A stretch of DNA of 33,378 nt, from positions 1 through 33,378 of the forward strand of contig JAKSIF010000029.1 of the NCBI GenBank assembly GCA_024398965.1, in the 5' to 3' direction. How positions within the stretch are numbered: the stretch's first letter is position 1; every line of letters begins with the position of its first letter. Positions 30,167-33,378 of this stretch are shown here, piece after piece. The notes below the pieces were generated by a model. It had not been told where the DNA came from and searched no databases. It saw nothing but the letters and a program-made list of their open reading frames with translations. This DNA comes from Fibrobacter sp. (lineage in GTDB: Bacteria; Fibrobacterota; Fibrobacteria; Fibrobacterales; Fibrobacteraceae). Made by a program: the position numbers and the translations under genes.

Positions 30167-31675
30167 TTACTTGAGGCTGATGGCCTTGACCAGGCTCTGA
30201 TTGCCGGCCTTGACGCGAATCATGTACTGACCTGCAGGGAGGGCTGCCATGGAAAGGCTTCCGTTTACTCCAGAAATGCTGAAGAGCTTGTTACCCTGCA
30301 TGTTGAATACTTCCACTTCTGCAGCAGAAACTCCAGAGATGTGGAGAGTCTTGCTTTCAAAGGCCACATTCATGCTTGCGGTGTGGAAGTTGATGATTGC
30401 CTGGTTGTTGGGGTCCCAGGGATTGGTGTTACCCTGGTTACCGTTGTTATTGCCCCACTGGTTGTTGGGATCCCAGGGATTGGTGTTGCCCTGATCGCCA
30501 TTGTTGTTTCCTGTGTTACCCTGGTCTCCGGTATTGGTGTTACCTTGGTCTCCACCTTGCTGTCCATTCTGGTTGCCGTTGCCTGTGGGGCAAGCAGTGT
30601 ACGAGGTGGGGTTGGTGGCCAGGTAACCCTTGACAAGGTTGCCAGAGGTGGTGTAGCTGAGGCTTGTCTTGTTGGAGCCACCGCCGAATGCTGCGGTGCC
30701 TTCGCTAATGTGGGATGCGGACCAGTTTGCCCAGGAAAGCTTGTACTTGTTGATGAAAGTCTGCCACTGGGTGTTTTTGTTTTGGTCGGGAGTGCCACCG
30801 CCGTTGGCATCGCCGGTTCCCCATTCGGAGACGAATACGGAAAGACCCGCCTTGATTGCCTTTTCGCCGTTAGAGCCTTCGCAGCCTCCACCCCAGTCAT
30901 AGTTGCCGCTGACGCAGTGGCTGTTGGCGTAGTAGTGCAGGGTGTAGGCGGTGTTCTTCTTGCTGTCGGTAACTTCCTTACCAATGACTTCTTCCGGGTG
31001 CTGGTCCCAAGCGCGGGTACCCACGAGAATCAGGTTGTCGGAGTACTGGCGGATGGTGGGGATAATCTGGTTGGCGTAGTTCTTAATGTTGTCCCAGGAA
31101 ATGTCCGTGGGTTCGTTGAACAATTCAAAGATCACGTTGTCATACTGGCCGTAGGTTTTGGCCATTTCTTCGAAAAATCCCTTTGCGGATGAAACCTGAT
31201 CGGTTGCATTGTGGCTGTGCCAGTCGATAATAACGTAGATGTCGTTCTTGATGGCTGCTTCAACGACAGCCTTCATCAAGTTCTTCTGAAGGGTTGGATT
31301 CGTGCCGTAGCCCTGAAGCTTCTGTCCATTGTATTCGCCGGACCAGTCTTCAGAACCGGTAGCCATGGCGGCACGGACAATCTGGATGTTCATGTCGCGG
31401 ACCATGGTAGAGACACCTTCTTCACTCCAGTATTCGACGGCTTGTGGCATCAGGCTCCAGTAAAGACTCATACCACGAACCTGGACTTCGGCGCCGTCCT
31501 TCACGCCTTCGCAAGAACCGTAAATGCGGCCTTCACCGGCGGAATTCTTGCCGGTCATGAGCTGGCCGTATTGGCTAACGGGGCCTACGCGGGTGGAGGA
31601 AATCGTTTGGGCGGAGGCCAGGCCAAAACCTAAAGTCATGGCACAGGCGAGAGCGGGAATGGACAAGAATTTCAT
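30167..31675 (-). CDS. GH5 endoglucanase (cellulase) with linker and C-terminal sorting-type domain
   Basis: 502 residues. Signal peptide 1-22 (Leu-Ala-Ser-Ala). The catalytic domain (about 30-355) is a glycoside hydrolase family 5 barrel, most like subfamily 2 bacterial endoglucanases: Val-Arg-Gly-Met-Ser (Arg67), Ile-Asp-Trp-His-Ser-His, Phe-Glu-Leu-Phe-Asn-Glu-Pro (acid/base Glu188), Leu-His-Tyr-Tyr-Ala (His247), Val-Ser-Glu-Trp-Gly (nucleophile Glu284). It cleaves beta-1,4-glucan in cellulose. Then comes a Gly/Asn/Gln linker (about 363-420) with a repeated Asn-Pro-Trp-Asp-Pro-Asn-Asn unit. The last ~75 residues are a small beta domain (Asn-Met-Gln-Gly, Leu-Pro-Ala-Gly-Gln-Tyr) of the type IX secretion sorting kind common in Fibrobacter. 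The frame is open from 31696, but the ATG at 31675 has GAGGA five bases upstream and starts the signal peptide. No carbohydrate-binding module is visible. Confidence 0.93.
   Translation of the reverse strand: MKFLSIPALACAMTLGFGLASAQTISSTRVGPVSQYGQLMTGKNSAGEGRIYGSCEGVKDGAEVQVRGMSLYWSLMPQAVEYWSEEGVSTMVRDMNIQIVRAAMATGSEDWSGEYNGQKLQGYGTNPTLQKNLMKAVVEAAIKNDIYVIIDWHSHNATDQVSSAKGFFEEMAKTYGQYDNVIFELFNEPTDISWDNIKNYANQIIPTIRQYSDNLILVGTRAWDQHPEEVIGKEVTDSKKNTAYTLHYYANSHCVSGNYDWGGGCEGSNGEKAIKAGLSVFVSEWGTGDANGGGTPDQNKNTQWQTFINKYKLSWANWSASHISEGTAAFGGGSNKTSLSYTTSGNLVKGYLATNPTSYTACPTGNGNQNGQQGGDQGNTNTGDQGNTGNNNGDQGNTNPWDPNNQWGNNNGNQGNTNPWDPNNQAIINFHTASMNVAFESKTLHISGVSAAEVEVFNMQGNKLFSISGVNGSLSMAALPAGQYMIRVKAGNQSLVKAISLK
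30401..30494 (-). repeat. 57-bp-period direct repeat in the cellulase linker
   Basis: Two 37-bp copies (30401-30437 and 30458-30494) differ at three positions and sit 57 bp (19 codons) apart. They encode the repeated Gly-Asn-Thr-Asn-Pro-Trp-Asp-Pro-Asn-Asn part of the linker. In-frame repeats of this kind can expand or contract by recombination. Confidence 0.75.
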
Positions 31676-31768
31676 AAACATCCTCATGTAAACCATAAAA
31701 GCATTGGTTTAATCGAAATGTTGTGGGTTTCGAATGCAAACCATGCTTATTTCTAATCTTAAGATATA

Positions 31769-31783
31769 TCCATATTATATGGA
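31769..31783. promoter_or_regulatory. 15-bp palindrome in the cellulase/TolB-like intergenic region
   Basis: TCCATATTATATGGA is a perfect inverted repeat around a 3-bp centre, 94 nt before the cellulase start and 184 nt before the plus-strand start at 31967, in the 291-nt divergent region. It could be an operator, but the region is A/T rich and nothing identifies a regulator. The rest of the region shows only weak promoter-like boxes. Confidence 0.3.
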
Positions 31784-31966
31784 ATGTTGTGGATGTAAGT
31801 TTTTTATTGGTTACAACAAGAAACAAATGTGTTCTAAATCAACAAAGAATGGTGAGAAATGGTGTTTTTGACGCAATTTTGAAAAATGTTGTTGCTATCT
31901 TTTCTGTAAATAAAGAGGTTCCTTCCGGGCAACCCCGGTTTTGGAGTTTCAAATATTGAGGTTTTT

Positions 31967-33211
31967 ATGAAAATGAGAAAGTTTGCCCTGGTTTCCGCAA
32001 TGGCTATGGCCTGCACCGCTTTTGCCCAGCAGGGGGCCCCTACGGGTGCCGCCGTGGATCCTACAGCCGACGAACAGAAGGCTTTGGATGCTCTGAAGGG
32101 TAAGGTGGAAGGTGTGATCGCCTGGTCCACCAGCCGTGCAAACTCTCATCACGACATTTGGCTCATGAATGCCGATGGAACTGGTGCCCATGCCTTGACC
32201 GCAAGCGACAATGTGGACTGGTTCCCCCGTATTTCCCCCGATGGATCCAAGGTGCTCTTTAACCGCAGCAAGGGTGGCTGGGTTCCCGAAAATGATGCCA
32301 ACTATCCCGAAAAGTGGGACCTGTGGACCATGGATATTGATGGCGCAAACCAGGTGAAGGTGGTGGAAAATGCAACCTGGGGCACCTGGCGCCCTGATGG
32401 AAAGACCATCGTCTTTAGCCGCGCAGGCAAGGTTTTTACCATGGATGTGGCCTCCAAGGCTGAAACCATGATTTTGGATGGAGAGGTCGCCTTCAACAAG
32501 TCTGGCGTAATTCTTCAGGAACCTAACATGAGCCCCGATGGCAAGCACTTGGCTATGACTCTTCGTGGCTCCATGCGTGAAACCGGCGTGTGGAATCTGG
32601 AAAAGGGTGGCTGGACCAAGTCCGGTGACGGCTGCCAAATCGACTGGAACTTTGACGGTTCCAAGCTTTACCGCGTGAACCCCACAGGTAACGGCGGTAC
32701 TGCCGCTCCCAGCGAAATCTTGTGGTTCTCTGCCAAGGACGGCAAGCAGGTTGAAAAGGTGGGCTTCTTCGGTATTCCTAAGAACGTTCGCCTGATGGAC
32801 TTGCCGGGCCGCCGCAGTCACGAATACTTCCCCCGTATTTCTCCCGATGGCAAATGGCTGGTTTGGGGTGCTACCGACAAGGGCCATGACCACGACATGT
32901 TCGACTACGAACTTTACATGTGGAAGATTGGCGAGCCGGTAGAAACTGCAGCCCGCATTACCTACCATTCCGGTAATGACCGCTGGCCGGACATTTGGCT
33001 GGGTAAGGTCCCTGTTAAGGCCGCACCTGTTGCTGCTGTGGCAGAAGTGAAGGCTCAGGCTGCCGCTGTTGTTTCTGGTGGTGTCAGCGAAGCTAAGATG
33101 GACGAACTGATTCAGGCCATCAACAAGCTTACCGAAGCTGTGGACGCCTTGACCCGCACCCAGATGGACAAGAACATGGCCGCCGAAGGCGCTGAACACG
33201 TTGGACAATGA
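31967..33211 (+). CDS. Secreted TolB-like beta-propeller protein with C-terminal coiled coil
   Basis: 414 residues. Signal peptide 1-20 (Ala-Phe-Ala-Gln). Residues ~45-345 form a TolB/PD40-type propeller with at least five visible blade motifs: Phe-Pro-Arg-Ile-Ser-Pro-Asp-Gly, Trp-Arg-Pro-Asp-Gly, Met-Ser-Pro-Asp-Gly, Trp-Asn-Phe-Asp-Gly, and Phe-Pro-Arg-Ile-Ser-Pro-Asp-Gly again. An Ala/Val-rich linker leads to a short coiled coil (about 375-405, Met-Asp-Glu-Leu-Ile-Gln-Ala-Ile-Asn-Lys-Leu). It is not TolB itself: the TolB N-terminal domain is missing and no Tol-Pal genes are near. The propeller resembles that of the lipoprotein array, but the protein lacks lipidation and the other domains. 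Start at 31967 with TGAGG five bases upstream. Highly biased codons suggest strong expression. Role unknown; a periplasmic or surface scaffold is plausible. Confidence 0.82.
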   Translation: MKMRKFALVSAMAMACTAFAQQGAPTGAAVDPTADEQKALDALKGKVEGVIAWSTSRANSHHDIWLMNADGTGAHALTASDNVDWFPRISPDGSKVLFNRSKGGWVPENDANYPEKWDLWTMDIDGANQVKVVENATWGTWRPDGKTIVFSRAGKVFTMDVASKAETMILDGEVAFNKSGVILQEPNMSPDGKHLAMTLRGSMRETGVWNLEKGGWTKSGDGCQIDWNFDGSKLYRVNPTGNGGTAAPSEILWFSAKDGKQVEKVGFFGIPKNVRLMDLPGRRSHEYFPRISPDGKWLVWGATDKGHDHDMFDYELYMWKIGEPVETAARITYHSGNDRWPDIWLGKVPVKAAPVAAVAEVKAQAAAVVSGGVSEAKMDELIQAINKLTEAVDALTRTQMDKNMAAEGAEHVGQ

Positions 33212-33214
33212 AAA

Positions 33215-33249
33215 ATGAAGGATGAAGGATGAAGGATGAAGGATGAAGG
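33215..33249 (+). repeat. Tandem heptamer repeat, five copies of ATGAAGG
   Basis: Five perfect copies of a 7-bp unit begin 4 nt after the stop at 33211, followed by a partial sixth (ATGA). No reading frame is associated with it. Confidence 0.9.
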
Positions 33250-33307
33250 ATGATTATAATCACGGCTTCGCCGTTTCATATTGAGTGCGAAGCACCATTA
33301 TTATCAT
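33250..33307. repeat. Imperfect inverted repeat enclosing two small hairpins
   Basis: ATGATTATAAT (33250-33260) pairs with ATTATTATCAT (33297-33307) with one mismatch. Inside lie ACGGC-TTC-GCCGT (33262-33274) and GTGC-GAA-GCAC (33285-33295). It may act as a terminator or mRNA stabiliser for the gene ending at 33211, or belong to a dispersed intergenic element. Confidence 0.55.
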
Positions 33308-33315
33308 TATTCATT

Positions 33316-33336
33316 GTTAACTGTTAATTGTTAATT
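33316..33336 (+). repeat. Three tandem heptamers GTTAAYT
   Basis: GTTAACT, GTTAATT, GTTAATT in a row, on the far side of the inverted repeat from the ATGAAGG units. The same 7-bp period on both flanks suggests one composite element. Confidence 0.7.
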
Positions 33337-33362
33337 GCTCAAGCCTATGTTCTCCTCCCGCG

Positions 33363-33378
33363 TGTCATCCTGAGCGGA
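33363..33378. repeat. Start of a REP-like intergenic repeat, cut by the window end
   Basis: TGTCATCCTGAGCGGA is the opening of a dispersed repeat I recall from many bacterial genomes, usually continuing into an inverted GAAGGATC-type end. Only 16 bases are in the window, so the assignment rests on recognition alone. Confidence 0.45.

Noticed and set aside
30341-31192. Plus-strand open frame of 283 residues opposite the cellulase
   Set aside because: The Val/Gly-rich sequence is the complement of the Asn/Gly linker and barrel codons. The GH5 catalytic motifs are on the minus strand.
31925-31942. Attenuator-like hairpin (CCGGG/CCCGG then TTTT) before the 31967 gene
   Set aside because: The stem is only 5 bp with 4 T residues, and it sits in the leader of a gene with strong expression signs; the signal is too weak to call.
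31949-33208. A 419-residue minus-strand open frame opposite the TolB-like gene
   Set aside because: Same codon-bias shadow effect. The plus-strand frame has the signal peptide, ribosome site and propeller motifs.
31967-33211. TolB of the Tol-Pal system
   Set aside because: The N-terminal TolB domain is missing, a coiled coil is added at the C-terminus, and no tolQ, tolR, tolA or pal is nearby.
33215-33336. Possible CRISPR-like array
   Set aside because: The units are 7 bp in direct tandem with no spacers, and no cas genes are present.

Overview
The window looks like chromosomal DNA from a Fibrobacter-type bacterium (Fibrobacterota, gut or rumen cellulose degrader). The evidence is a fibro-slime-domain protein, a GH5 endoglucanase with an Asn/Gly-rich linker and a C-terminal sorting-type domain, Ser-rich lipoprotein linkers, and above all seven copies of a roughly 900-residue lipoprotein that I recognise as the 'Fibrobacter succinogenes paralogous family' (TIGR02171 as I recall it). 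There is no phage, transposon, CRISPR or RNA gene that I can support.

Layout. 1-2.4 kb: a small outer-membrane barrel-like protein (minus), a DUF3078-like outer-membrane protein (plus) and a membrane-anchored helical protein (minus), separated by clear hairpin terminators. 2.57-5.3 kb: a secreted fibro-slime protein with its own terminator. 5.4-6.0 kb: rdgB (minus), the one housekeeping gene. 6.1-9.0 kb: paralogue copy 1, whose stop codon overlaps that of a convergent TM2-domain gene. 9.26-30.1 kb: nine closely packed plus-strand genes that could be a single transcript of about 21 kb. They encode an AlgJ/AlgX-like SGNH lipoprotein, a transglutaminase-like (SirB1-type) protein, paralogue copies 2-7 linked by 4-11 nt overlaps or gaps of 2-16 nt, and a polytopic GT-C-like membrane protein, followed by a bidirectional terminator. 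30.2-31.7 kb: a GH5 cellulase (minus). 31.97-33.2 kb: a secreted TolB-like beta-propeller protein. The last 170 bases are an intergenic repeat cluster with heptamer repeats, small hairpins and the start of a REP-like element.

The main interest is the array. Each paralogue has a lipoprotein signal, a formylglycine-generating-enzyme (FGE) fold without the catalytic cysteines, a TolB/PD40-type beta-propeller, and a C-terminal region of about 250 residues resembling an SGNH hydrolase (Gly-Ser-Ser at the start, Asp-His near the end). The propeller is nearly constant between copies. The SGNH-like part varies in sequence and falls into two visible types. Copies 1-4 have an acidic stretch after the lipid-bearing Cys, resembling the surface-export signal of Bacteroidota lipoproteins. 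Together with the AlgJ/AlgX-like protein, the transglutaminase-like protein and the GT-C-like protein, this suggests an envelope or surface-glycan modification or recognition system. That function is my inference; the sequence shows only the architecture and gene linkage.

The genes for the DUF3078-like, fibro-slime and solitary TolB-like proteins use a much narrower codon set (for example AAG for Lys and GAA for Glu nearly throughout) than the paralogue array. This suggests high expression of the former and moderate or conditional expression of the latter.
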